A stretch of 64,000 nucleotides of DNA, taken from positions 496,001-560,000 of the forward strand of contig NZ_CP067412.1 of assembly GCF_023375815.1 (NCBI RefSeq). The letters are read 5' to 3'. Shown one piece after another: positions 20,407 through 29,224 of the stretch. Source of the DNA: Pseudomonas sp. HS6 (GTDB lineage: Bacteria > Pseudomonadota > Gammaproteobacteria > Pseudomonadales > Pseudomonadaceae). The notes under the pieces are model-generated. The model was not told the origin of the DNA. It made no database searches and saw only the letters and a list, made by a program, of their open reading frames with translations. Positions within the stretch are counted from its first letter, which is position 1, and every line of letters starts with the position of its first letter. A program made the translations under genes and the position numbers.

Positions 20407-21801
20407 TTACAGATGCGATTCGGCGTATTCGGCCAGAATCGAACGTGGCACCCCTTGCAGCGTGATGTGCACACCGTTGGGGAAGTCTTTGAAGCGTTCG
20501 GTCAGGTAGGTCAGCCCGGAACTGGTCGCGGACAGGTAAGGGGTGTCGATCTGTGCCAGGTTGCCCAGGCACACCACTTTGGAACCGGCGCCAGCCCGGG
20601 TGATGATGGTTTTCATCTGGTGCGGCGTGAGGTTCTGGCATTCGTCGATCAGGATCAGGCTCTGCTGGAAGCTGCGACCGCGAATGTAGTTGAGCGATTT
20701 GAACTGCAACGGCACTTTGCTGAGGATGTAGTCGACGCTGCCATGGGTGTTTTCGTCATCCATGTGCAAGGCTTCGAGGTTGTCGGTGATGGCGCCCAGC
20801 CACGGCTCCATTTTTTCCGCCTCGGTGCCGGGCAGGAAGCCGATTTCCTGGTCCAGACCCTGCACGCTGCGGGTCGCGATGATGCGGCGATAACGCTTGC
20901 TGACCATGGTCTGCTCGATCGCAGCGGCCAGCGCCAGGATGGTCTTGCCGGAACCGGCGGCGCCGGACAGGTTGACCAGATGAATGTCAGGGTCGAGCAA
21001 GGCGTACAGCGCCAGGCTCTGGTAGATGTCACGCGGCTTCAGACCCCAGGCTTCCTGATGCAGCAAAGGTTCCTGGTGCAGATCGAGAATCAGCAGGCGG
21101 TCTTCTTCAATCTCCTTGATCCAGCCAACGAAGCCCTGTTCATCAATGATGAATTCGTTGATATGGACGGCAGGCAGGTTGTCGATCAGCTTCACCTGGT
21201 GCCAGGTGCGGCCATGATCCTGACGGGTTTCGACCTTGCTCACTAAGTCCCAGAAAGAGCCGGTCATGTTGTGATAACCGTTGGGCAGCAGGGACACGTC
21301 GTCGACCAACTGGTCGGTGCTGTAGTCCTCGGCCGCGATCCCGCAGGCGCGCGCCTTGAGGCGCATGTTGATGTCTTTGGTGACCAGCACCACCGGTTTC
21401 TTCGGATCACGGGCGTGCAGATCGATCAACTGGTTGATGATTTTGTTGTCGTTCAGGTGCTCGGGCAGAATCAGGTTCGACTCCGCCTGCTTGCTCATCA
21501 AAATTGACAGCAACCCCTTTGGCCCGCTCTTTCCGCGCTGGATCGGCACCCCTTGCTCGACGTCTTCGGGCGAGGCATCGCCCAGCGTCTTGTCGATCAG
21601 CCGGATGGCCTGGCGGCATTCGGCGGCCACGCTGTGATGCCCGCTCTTGAGTTTGTCCAGCTCTTCAAGCACGGTCATCGGGATCGCGACGTGGTGTTCT
21701 TCGAAATTCAGCAGGGCGTTTGGATCGTGAATCAGTACGTTGGTATCGAGTACATAAAGGATTGGCTGGTTGGAGGAAGGGCTACGTCCGTGATCATCCA
21801 T
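20407..21801 (-). CDS. PIN-domain and PhoH-family ATPase (PhoH2 type)
   Basis: 464 residues. The N-terminal PIN nuclease domain has YVLDTNVLIHDP with acidic residues and TVLEELDKLK. The C-terminal PhoH ATPase has Walker A GAAGSGKT at 280-287 and Walker B SLILIDECQN. PhoH2 proteins combine RNA unwinding with RNase activity and are linked to stress and toxin-antitoxin function in mycobacteria. No separate antitoxin gene is adjacent here. It has its own terminator. Its physiological role in Pseudomonas is not established. Confidence 0.88.
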   Translation of the reverse strand: MDDHGRSPSSNQPILYVLDTNVLIHDPNALLNFEEHHVAIPMTVLEELDKLKSGHHSVAAECRQAIRLIDKTLGDASPEDVEQGVPIQRGKSGPKGLLSILMSKQAESNLILPEHLNDNKIINQLIDLHARDPKKPVVLVTKDINMRLKARACGIAAEDYSTDQLVDDVSLLPNGYHNMTGSFWDLVSKVETRQDHGRTWHQVKLIDNLPAVHINEFIIDEQGFVGWIKEIEEDRLLILDLHQEPLLHQEAWGLKPRDIYQSLALYALLDPDIHLVNLSGAAGSGKTILALAAAIEQTMVSKRYRRIIATRSVQGLDQEIGFLPGTEAEKMEPWLGAITDNLEALHMDDENTHGSVDYILSKVPLQFKSLNYIRGRSFQQSLILIDECQNLTPHQMKTIITRAGAGSKVVCLGNLAQIDTPYLSATSSGLTYLTERFKDFPNGVHITLQGVPRSILAEYAESHL

Positions 21802-22150
21802 ACTCGGTCACCTTTGTGGGAGCCATTCGACGCAATACCTGGGCGGTGCTGCGCCTCGAAGTGACTGCCGAATCCACCTGCGTAGCTTTTGTTGGGGAAG
21901 CAGGTGAACTGCACACAAAATGGGTCTTGGGAGACGCCACCTGTGTTGCAGGTTTCGGCGGTCTGACTTCGTAATACTCCAAAACCCGTGACAGAAAAAA
22001 GCACTTTGACGCTTTTTTGAAGTTTATTTTGCAAAGTGACGAAAAGCCCTTGGCGGACCGCCCCGCCCCCGTTAGAGTCGGAAGTCCGCCTGCATCAAAT
22101 TCTGCAAAAAATTCACTCCAAGCCCAATGTTTCCGGGCTCTTGCCGTTTG
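21802..22150. promoter_or_regulatory. control region of the PhoH gene and 3' flank of the deacetylase gene
   Basis: 349 bp. A weak A/T-flanked hairpin (AAAAAAGC / GCTTTTTT, about 21991-22014) may act as terminator. AGCCC / GGGCT near 22117-22141 could end the deacetylase transcript. The rest must carry the PhoH-gene promoter. No ORF or recognisable RNA. Confidence 0.4.
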
Positions 22151-23275
22151 TCAGCGAAAAGCGTCCTGACAGTCTTCCCAGCCGATGCCGCTTTGTGCGG
22201 TTTGCGTGATCAGCCACGGCAACGCCGTCTTCACCGCATCCTGCTTCATGTTGAAATTGATCACCCCGTGACGCCACAACAGCATCAGGGTCAGCACCCG
22301 CTGTGCGCTCGGATTGCCCTTGAGCTTGCCCGCGCCGTCCTGGGCATCGATGTCCCACAGCGCCACTTGCAGGCCCTGATTGCGGAAGAAACTGCCAGCA
22401 TCGCTGCGGCGCTGACCCTCCGGCGGACGGAACAGCGGCACGTAGTTTTCCGGCAACTTGTTTTTCACCAGATCGGCACTGCGGCGCACCGAATCCTGCC
22501 AGTCCTGCCAGTGGCTGTGGGAGCGAAACTCCCAGCCCTGCACACCCACGCAGAGTTTCGAGAATTCCGATTGCAGGTTGTTCACCGAGCGATCCGCCAA
22601 CCGCGCCTGCACATCCTTGCCCAGCAAGAAGAAGGTGCCGCTCAGACTGGATTTGCGCAGGTAGTCGGCGATCCAGTCGGTGTTGTCCGGCTGCAGGTTC
22701 GCGGCGCTGTCGAAACTCAGCAGGAACAGCCGGTCGTGCATCTCGTCGCCATTGCGCTCGTAGTCGCCGAAATGATCGACTTCGCTGGTGGTTTGCGGCG
22801 ACAGCGCTGCCTTGCGCAGCAGTTCATCCAAGTATTGCAGATGGAAGATCCGGCTCGGCTCGGCCCACTTGGTGTAATAGCTTTCATCGCTGACCACGAA
22901 CTTGGCCGCCTGCTCACGCAGGGTCGGCAGGTCTTCGACGAGGAAGCAGAAGGAGGCGTCCTGATCGCAACTCTGTTGAGCGAAGTTGTAGTTGGTCAGT
23001 AGCCGCTGCCATAAACGCGCACGCAGGCTGTTGATCGCGTCCAGATTGACTGTGCGCAGCCCCAGGCGCTGGGCCAGCGCGGCCTCATCCAGCGCTTCGC
23101 TGCCCAGCAGGCTCCGGGCGAACATCAGGATTTCCGCCCGCGAGGCGACGTCGAACAGGGTCGGGTTGTCGAGTTTCTCCGGCCAGGTGCTGCGATCGAG
23201 CGTGGCAATATCGCCCGGCGCCGCAACAGCCCCGAAGCTCAACAGCCACACGGTGAATAAAAGAACAATGCGCAA
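22151..23275 (-). CDS. polysaccharide deacetylase-like protein, secreted or membrane-anchored
   Basis: 374 residues with a TTG start: GGAG lies seven bases upstream, and the product then begins with a signal peptide (RIVLLFTVWLLSFGAVAA). The C-terminal half has the NodB fold: LLSFDSAANLQ replaces the usual TFDDG, GTFFLLGKDVQ is strand/helix 2, FRSHSHW replaces the metal-binding NHTxxH, and FRPPEGQRRSD is the catalytic arginine loop. The changed first motif and partly changed metal motif suggest either altered chemistry or loss of activity. The N-terminal ~170 residues are an unrecognised helical domain. Confidence 0.75.
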   Translation of the reverse strand: MRIVLLFTVWLLSFGAVAAPGDIATLDRSTWPEKLDNPTLFDVASRAEILMFARSLLGSEALDEAALAQRLGLRTVNLDAINSLRARLWQRLLTNYNFAQQSCDQDASFCFLVEDLPTLREQAAKFVVSDESYYTKWAEPSRIFHLQYLDELLRKAALSPQTTSEVDHFGDYERNGDEMHDRLFLLSFDSAANLQPDNTDWIADYLRKSSLSGTFFLLGKDVQARLADRSVNNLQSEFSKLCVGVQGWEFRSHSHWQDWQDSVRRSADLVKNKLPENYVPLFRPPEGQRRSDAGSFFRNQGLQVALWDIDAQDGAGKLKGNPSAQRVLTLMLLWRHGVINFNMKQDAVKTALPWLITQTAQSGIGWEDCQDAFR

Positions 23276-23348
23276 AGGGGTGTCTCCATAACAAAACCCG
23301 CGCGGCACTATAGCTGATCCACAACCAATTCCCGCAGGCACACATACC

Positions 23349-23443
23349 CCTGTGGGAGCGAGCTTGCTCGCGATGGCGATATACCGGACGACAATTTCGG
23401 CGACTGACATGCCCTCATCGCGAGCAAGCTCGCTCCCACAGGG
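23349..23443. repeat. REPIN
   Basis: Inverted pair: CTGTGGGAGCGAGCTTGCTC at the left and GAGCAAGCTCGCTCCCACAG at the right, with about 50 bp between. It lies upstream of the deacetylase gene and before yaaA. Confidence 0.9.
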
Positions 23444-23538
23444 TAGGCGACACACCACCGATCACCTATGAGCCTGATAGCTGGAGTCATCCGCCCCAAC
23501 CCCCTAGAATCGCCCCCACGATTAAAGGAGACGACTTC

Positions 23539-24318
23539 ATGCTGATGGTGATTTCCCCCGCCAAGACCCTCGATTACGAAACACCGCCGGCGACCCAGCG
23601 CTTCACCCAGCCGCAGTACCTCGACCATTCCCAGGAGCTGATCCAGCAATTGCGCGAGCTGACGCCTGCGCAGATCAGCGATCTGATGCACGTCTCCGAC
23701 AAGATCGGTGGCCTTAACGCCGCGCGTTTCGGCAGTTGGACGCCTGCGTTCACCACCGAGAACGCCAAACAGGCGCTGCTGGCCTTCAAGGGTGACGTCT
23801 ACACCGGACTCGACGCCCAGAGCTTCAGCGAAGCCGATTTCGATTACGCGCAACAACATCTGCGCATGCTCTCCGGCCTCTACGGCCTGCTGCGCCCGCT
23901 CGACCTGATGCAACCTTATCGCCTGGAAATGGGCACCAAACTGCCTAACGCCCGCGGCAAGGACTTGTACGCATTCTGGGGCACGCGCATCAGCGAATGG
24001 CTGAACGAAGCGCTGGCCGATCAGGGCGATGATGTGCTGCTGAACCTGGCGTCCAACGAGTACTTCTCGGCGGTCAAACGCACAGCCCTGAACGCGCGGA
24101 TCATCAACACCGAGTTCAAGGACCTGAAAAATGGCCAGTACAAGATCATCAGCTTCTACGCCAAGAAGGCTCGAGGCCTGATGAGCCGCTTCGTTATCCA
24201 GGAGCGCATTAACGATCCGGCCGCCCTCAAACAGTTCGATGTTCAGGGTTATCGCTACAGCGCCGAACAGTCGAAACCGGACAATCTGGTGTTTCTGCGC
24301 GACCACGCCCCGGAATAA
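23539..24318 (+). CDS. yaaA: peroxide stress protein YaaA
   Basis: 259 residues of the UPF0246/YaaA family over the whole length: [16 protein letters not shown] at the start, [21 protein letters not shown] in the middle, and [11 protein letters not shown] and [10 protein letters not shown] later. In E. coli YaaA lowers free intracellular iron during H2O2 stress. GGAG lies upstream. It is the last gene before the long alginate control region. Confidence 0.93.
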   Translation: MLMVISPAKTLDYETPPATQRFTQPQYLDHSQELIQQLRELTPAQISDLMHVSDKIGGLNAARFGSWTPAFTTENAKQALLAFKGDVYTGLDAQSFSEADFDYAQQHLRMLSGLYGLLRPLDLMQPYRLEMGTKLPNARGKDLYAFWGTRISEWLNEALADQGDDVLLNLASNEYFSAVKRTALNARIINTEFKDLKNGQYKIISFYAKKARGLMSRFVIQERINDPAALKQFDVQGYRYSAEQSKPDNLVFLRDHAPE

Positions 24319-24330
24319 AGCATGCCCATT

Positions 24331-24358
24331 GCACGACTCTTTAGAGAAAGAGTCGTGC
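24331..24358 (+). terminator. perfect 12-bp hairpin after yaaA
   Basis: GCACGACTCTTT-AGAG-AAAGAGTCGTGC, 13 bp after the yaaA stop. No T-run follows, so it is not a textbook terminator; it may be an mRNA-end stabiliser or terminate less efficiently. Confidence 0.55.
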
Positions 24359-25128
24359 AGCTCGCACGACGTCAAAAAAACCTCCTGCCCTTTCGCCGAT
24401 TTATTGGCGCCATAAAAACACCACCTCCATTTCTATCTTTTCTTTCACTCGACAGTTGTCATTTTTTTCAGTAGTGGCACGTAAATTTTTTACCGGTAGT
24501 GGCACAAAACCATCTAACGCGATTATCTGCCTATCAATAAAGGGCGAAATCGAAAGTGCTATCAATATGAGAGCAGTGCCATCTTTCTCAATATTTCAAG
24601 AAATTTCAGATTTCGCGATGGGCGGACCGGAACTATGTCCAAATGCATAGCTCATACCACCGGTAACGATTCTCGCCGAACATGTACGAGATAACTTACG
24701 CAGAGATCAAAACCATGTAACCAAGTTGTCACAGCAACTTGCCTGAATGGATAACAACTCTGGACAACTATCGAAGGACAGGAGATACGCACCATCAATA
24801 TCCCCTACAAGGCCAAGGCCGCGCCCCTATAAACGTGCTCGCCTGAGCACCCAACCGCTTGATCCACGGGCCTATGCCTGACATCGAGCGCGCAATACGA
24901 GATTGCACAAGAGTCCTCTTGCCAGAGGATCAGCTGCATAACAGGGCACGTCACAACAACAAGGCCTGGTTGCGCACATCTTGAGTGCACTTATTTAGAC
25001 ACTCGAAACTTAGTATGCCTGCACGCGGCATTGTGGCGCCTGCAAGTCACACTTTCGAGTGCACTAACACCGCTGAACACCATTAACTCCGGCCCTTTAA
25101 CGGCCTGATATATACAGAGGTAATTGCG
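24359..25128 (+). promoter_or_regulatory. algD promoter and long leader region
   Basis: About 770 bp of AT-richer DNA upstream of algD without a convincing ORF. An AlgU (sigma-22)-like promoter is GAACTA at 24630-24635 and TCATA at 24652-24656 with a 16-bp spacer. Transcription from it would give a leader of about 465 nt. Two direct copies of GTAGTGGCAC at 24471 and 24496, exactly 25 bp apart, lie 125-160 bp upstream of the promoter and may be protein-binding sites. AlgR, AmrZ and AlgB sites are expected by analogy with P. aeruginosa; I did not find a perfect AlgR consensus. Confidence 0.6.
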
Positions 25129-26445
25129 ATGCGCATCAGCATATTTGGTTTGGGTTACGTCGGCGCAGTGTGTGCCGGTTGCCTGTCTGCACGGGGCCAT
25201 GACGTGGTTGGCGTCGATGTTGCCAAAGACAAGATCGATATGATCAACGCTGGCAAATCTCCCATTGTCGAACCGGGCCTGGGCGAGTTGCTGGCGCAAG
25301 GGATCGAGACTGGTCGTCTGCGCGGTACGACCAACTTCGCCGAAGCGATTCGTGACACCGACCTGTCGATGATCTGCGTCGGCACGCCGAGCAAGAAGAA
25401 CGGCGACCTGGAACTGAACTACATCGAAGCGGTGTGCCGCGAGATCGGTTTTGTCCTGCGTGAAAAATCCACCCGTCACACCATCGTCGTGCGCAGCACC
25501 GTGCTGCCGGGCACCGTGGCCAACGTGGTGATCCCGATCCTCGAAGACTGCTCCGGCAAGAAAGCCGGCGTTGATTTCGGTGTAGCCGTGAACCCTGAAT
25601 TCCTGCGTGAATCCACCGCAATCGCCGACTACGACCTGCCACCGATGACCGTCATCGGCGAATTCGACAAGGCTTCGGGCGACGTTCTGCAATCGCTGTA
25701 CGAAGAGCTCGACGCACCGATCATCCGCAAGGACATCGCCGTCGCCGAGATGATCAAGTACACCTGCAACGTCTGGCACGCAACCAAAGTGACCTTCGCC
25801 AACGAGATCGGCAACATCGCCAAAGCGGTGGGCGTCGATGGTCGCGAAGTGATGGACGTGGTCTGCCAGGACAAGACCCTCAACCTGTCCCAGTACTACA
25901 TGCGCCCGGGTTTCGCCTTCGGCGGCTCGTGCCTGCCCAAAGACGTGCGCGCCCTGACGTACCGCGCCGGTTCCCTGGACGTCGAAGCGCCGCTGCTCAA
26001 CTCGCTGATGCGCAGCAACGAATCGCAAGTGCAGAACGCCTTCGACATCGTTGAAAGCCACGACAAGCGCAAAGTCGCCCTGCTCGGCTTGAGCTTCAAG
26101 GCCGGCACCGACGACCTGCGCGAGAGCCCGCTGGTGGAACTGGCCGAGATGCTGATCGGCAAGGGTTACGACCTGAGCATCTACGACAGCAACGTCCAGT
26201 ACGCCCGTGTCCACGGCGCGAACAAGGATTACATCGAGTCGAAGATCCCGCACGTCTCTTCCCTGCTCAACGCGGACTTCGATTCGGTGATCGACAACTC
26301 CGACGTGATCATCCTCGGCAACCGCGACGAGAAGTTCCGCGCGCTGGCCCAGCAGGCACCCCACGGCAAACAGGTCATCGACCTGGTCGGTTTCATGGCC
26401 AAGGCCACCGATACCGGCACCCGTACCGAAGGCATCTGCTGGTAA
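25129..26445 (+). CDS. algD: GDP-mannose 6-dehydrogenase
   Basis: 438 residues. NAD-binding Rossmann motif GLGYVGAVCAGCL at the N-terminus, and the catalytic cysteine Cys268 in FGGSCLPKD at the position known for P. aeruginosa AlgD. The C-terminal UDPG/GDPM-dehydrogenase domain has GLSFKAGTDDLRESP. It oxidises GDP-mannose to GDP-mannuronate, the committed step and precursor for alginate. First gene of the twelve-gene alginate operon, behind a long regulatory leader. Confidence 0.97.
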   Translation: MRISIFGLGYVGAVCAGCLSARGHDVVGVDVAKDKIDMINAGKSPIVEPGLGELLAQGIETGRLRGTTNFAEAIRDTDLSMICVGTPSKKNGDLELNYIEAVCREIGFVLREKSTRHTIVVRSTVLPGTVANVVIPILEDCSGKKAGVDFGVAVNPEFLRESTAIADYDLPPMTVIGEFDKASGDVLQSLYEELDAPIIRKDIAVAEMIKYTCNVWHATKVTFANEIGNIAKAVGVDGREVMDVVCQDKTLNLSQYYMRPGFAFGGSCLPKDVRALTYRAGSLDVEAPLLNSLMRSNESQVQNAFDIVESHDKRKVALLGLSFKAGTDDLRESPLVELAEMLIGKGYDLSIYDSNVQYARVHGANKDYIESKIPHVSSLLNADFDSVIDNSDVIILGNRDEKFRALAQQAPHGKQVIDLVGFMAKATDTGTRTEGICW

Positions 26446-26528
26446 CGCAGCAGCACGCTTCGAGCTTCAAGCCGCACGCCATGAATCGGCAGGCGGCTTG
26501 AAGCCCCCATCACCTTCGGATGACGGTC

Positions 26529-28010
26529 ATGTCCAAGCTCAAACATTTTTTTCTGCAATCCGCCGGCTGGCTTTTGTTTCTGAGCCTGCTGATGGGCCTG
26601 GCCCTGATGCTGCCCACGTCCACGTTCGACTCCGAGTCGAAGGACTTCATTTTTCTGATTGGCGCCGTGGGTATCTGGCGCTATTCGATGGGTGCCACAC
26701 ACTTTGTGCGCGGCATGATTTTTCTCTACATCGTCTACCCGCACCTGCGCCGCAAAGTGCGCAAGCTGGGTAAAGCGGCGGACCCGTCGCATGTGTTTCT
26801 GATGGTCACCAGTTTTCGCATCGACGCGTTGACCACTGCGCAGGTTTACAGCTCGGTGATCCGCGAAGCCATCGACTGCGAACTGCCGACCACGGTGGTC
26901 TGCTCCATCGTCGAAATGTCCGATGAGTTGCTGGTCAAGGCGCTGTGGGCGCGGATGAATCCACCTGAACGCGTGAAGCTCGATTTCGTGCGTATTCCCG
27001 GCACCGGCAAGCGCGATGGCCTGGCTTATGGTTTCCGCGCGATCTCCCGCCACCTGCCGGACGACCGCGCCGTGGTGGCCGTGATCGACGGCGACACCGT
27101 GCTCGGCGAAGGCACCGTGCGCAAAACCGTGCCGTGGTTCCAGCTGTTCGGCAACGTCGGCGGCCTGACCACCAACGAGTTCTGCGAAGTGCGCGGCGGC
27201 TACATCATGAGCGAATGGCACAAGCTGCGTTTCGCCCAGCGCCACATCAACATGTGCTCGATGGCCCTGTCCAAGCGCGTGCTGACCATGACCGGCCGCA
27301 TGTCGGTGTTCCGCGCCACCGTGGTCACCAATCCGGAATTTATCGCCGACGTTGAAAGCGACTCGCTGCAACACTGGCGTCTGGGCCGTTTCAAATTCTT
27401 GACCGGCGACGACAAGTCGAGCTGGTTCAGTCTGATGCGCCTGGGCTACGACACCTTCTACGTGCCGGATGCTGCGATCAACACCGTTGAACATCCGCCG
27501 GAAAAGAGCTTCATCAAGGCCAGTCGCAAACTGATGTTCCGCTGGTACGGCAACAACCTGCGGCAGAACTCCCGAGCCCTGGGCCTGGGTGTGAAACGCC
27601 TCGGTGCCTTCACCTCGGTGGTGCTGTTTGACCAGCGCGTATCGATGTGGACCTCTCTGCTGGGCCTGACCGTAGCGATCATCGCCAGCTTCAAATACGG
27701 CGGCGCGTTCATCCTCGCCTACCTGCTGTGGATCGGCATCACCCGTCTGATTCTGACGCTGCTGTTGTCCTGCTCCGGCCACCGCATCGGCCCGGCCTAC
27801 CCGGTGATTCTCTATTACAACCAGATCGTCGGCGCGCTGGTGAAGATCTACGTGTTCTTCCGCCTCGATCAACAATCCTGGACTCGCCAGCCCACTTCCC
27901 TGACCCGTGACCTCGCCAGCTTTCAACGTTGGTTCAACACCTGGTCGTCTCGGACCATGACCTTCTCCGCCGGCAGCATTTTCGTCGCCGTGCTGCTGAT
28001 GATGGTCTGA
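26529..28010 (+). CDS. alg8: alginate polymerase, glycosyltransferase Alg8
   Basis: 493 residues. Inner-membrane family 2 glycosyltransferase: N-terminal membrane segments, a cytoplasmic GT domain with the nucleotide-sugar DxD motif in VIDGDTVL (Asp187, Asp189), then [11 protein letters not shown] and C-terminal membrane segments. It polymerises GDP-mannuronate with Alg44. The ATG at 26529 (MSKLKHFF) has GGA upstream and gives the family length; another in-frame ATG at 26520 lacks a ribosome site. Confidence 0.95.
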   Translation: MSKLKHFFLQSAGWLLFLSLLMGLALMLPTSTFDSESKDFIFLIGAVGIWRYSMGATHFVRGMIFLYIVYPHLRRKVRKLGKAADPSHVFLMVTSFRIDALTTAQVYSSVIREAIDCELPTTVVCSIVEMSDELLVKALWARMNPPERVKLDFVRIPGTGKRDGLAYGFRAISRHLPDDRAVVAVIDGDTVLGEGTVRKTVPWFQLFGNVGGLTTNEFCEVRGGYIMSEWHKLRFAQRHINMCSMALSKRVLTMTGRMSVFRATVVTNPEFIADVESDSLQHWRLGRFKFLTGDDKSSWFSLMRLGYDTFYVPDAAINTVEHPPEKSFIKASRKLMFRWYGNNLRQNSRALGLGVKRLGAFTSVVLFDQRVSMWTSLLGLTVAIIASFKYGGAFILAYLLWIGITRLILTLLLSCSGHRIGPAYPVILYYNQIVGALVKIYVFFRLDQQSWTRQPTSLTRDLASFQRWFNTWSSRTMTFSAGSIFVAVLLMMV

Positions 28011-28045
28011 CCCGCCCCTCTTGAATTAACAAGGAAATCGCCCCT

Positions 28046-29215
28046 ATGAATACCGCCGTCAACGCCAACGTAGTGCATGAATCCGAAGCCCAGCGCCAGC
28101 ACGCCCGAGTGAAAATCCCGGCCAAGCTGCGGTTCTTCGGTCCGGACCGGACACCGGTTGAAGCGCGGGTCATCGACCTGTCCGCCGGTGGTCTGGCGTT
28201 CAATGCCGGTCAGTTGCCGCTGACCCTTGGCGAGGTGCGCAAGGCACGTCTGCAATTCGTCATCGACAACCTCGGCATCGCCATGGACGTTGAACTGCAA
28301 GTGCGGTCCTACGACCGCCAGACCGGCCGCGCCGGTTGCCAGTTCCAGAACCTCGAACCGCAGGACATTTCGACCCTGCGTCACCTGATCACTTCGCACC
28401 TGGCCGGCGACATCGTCAGCATCGGTGAAGTACTGGCGACCCTGCAGCGCGACAACTTCACCAAGGCGCGCAAGGTCAAGGACGGCGGCCACGGCATGAC
28501 CCCGTTCGGTCGCCTGAGAGCCGTGACGTTCAGCGCCGGTATCTTCGCGATCGGCCTGGTGGCAGCGGGTTTCGTCTTCAAATCGGTGTACAGCATGTAC
28601 TTCGTCAGCCATGCACAGGCCGGTCTGGTCAGCGTACCGGGCATGAACATCACCATGCCCCGCGACGGCACCGTGCAGAGCCTGGTCAAGTCCGACGGCG
28701 TCGCCGCCAAAGGCGCACCGCTGGCGACTTTCAGCACCAGCATGCTCGACGTGCTCAAGGGCCATCTGGACGAAGATCAACTGCAACCGGCCAAGGTTGA
28801 AGAGCTGTTCGGCAAGCAGATGACCGGCACCCTGACCTCCCCTTGCGATTGCACCGTGGCCCAGCAACTGGTGGCTGACGGTCAATACGCAAGCAAAGGT
28901 GATGTGATCTTCTCGCTGGTGCCGCGCAACACCCAGGCTACCGTCGATGCGCGCTTCTCCTATCGCCAGTTCGGCGACGTGCGTCCGGGCACACCCGTGA
29001 ACTTCCAGATCGCCGGCGAAGACAAGACCCGCACCGGCAAGATCGTCAGCAGCACCAGCCTGAAAAGCGCCGACCTGTCCTCCGACATCCGCGTGCAGAT
29101 CCAGCCAGACGAGCCGCTGGACAGCAGCTTCGCCGGCCGCCCGGTGGAAGTGAACAGCGACCGTGGTCCGAACCTGAACTGGCTGATCGACAAAGCCATG
29201 GCTGCCGGTCTTTAA
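28046..29215 (+). CDS. alg44: alginate biosynthesis protein Alg44 (PilZ, c-di-GMP receptor)
   Basis: 389 residues. Cytoplasmic PilZ domain with the c-di-GMP-binding RxxxR (Arg17, Arg21) and DxSxxG (Asp44, Ser46, Gly49). One membrane segment lies near residues 165-185, then a periplasmic HlyD-like region. Binding of c-di-GMP switches on the Alg8 polymerase. The match of key residue numbers to P. aeruginosa Alg44 is exact. Confidence 0.96.
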   Translation: MNTAVNANVVHESEAQRQHARVKIPAKLRFFGPDRTPVEARVIDLSAGGLAFNAGQLPLTLGEVRKARLQFVIDNLGIAMDVELQVRSYDRQTGRAGCQFQNLEPQDISTLRHLITSHLAGDIVSIGEVLATLQRDNFTKARKVKDGGHGMTPFGRLRAVTFSAGIFAIGLVAAGFVFKSVYSMYFVSHAQAGLVSVPGMNITMPRDGTVQSLVKSDGVAAKGAPLATFSTSMLDVLKGHLDEDQLQPAKVEELFGKQMTGTLTSPCDCTVAQQLVADGQYASKGDVIFSLVPRNTQATVDARFSYRQFGDVRPGTPVNFQIAGEDKTRTGKIVSSTSLKSADLSSDIRVQIQPDEPLDSSFAGRPVEVNSDRGPNLNWLIDKAMAAGL

Positions 29216-29224
29216 GTCGAGGAC

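Noticed and set aside
23308-24375. Minus-strand frame across yaaA
   Set aside because: Antisense shadow of a clear yaaA gene and passes through a REPIN.
24471-24510. Sigma-54 promoter at TGGCAC upstream of algD
   Set aside because: Neither copy has a TTGCA-like -12 at the required distance; kept only as direct repeat.
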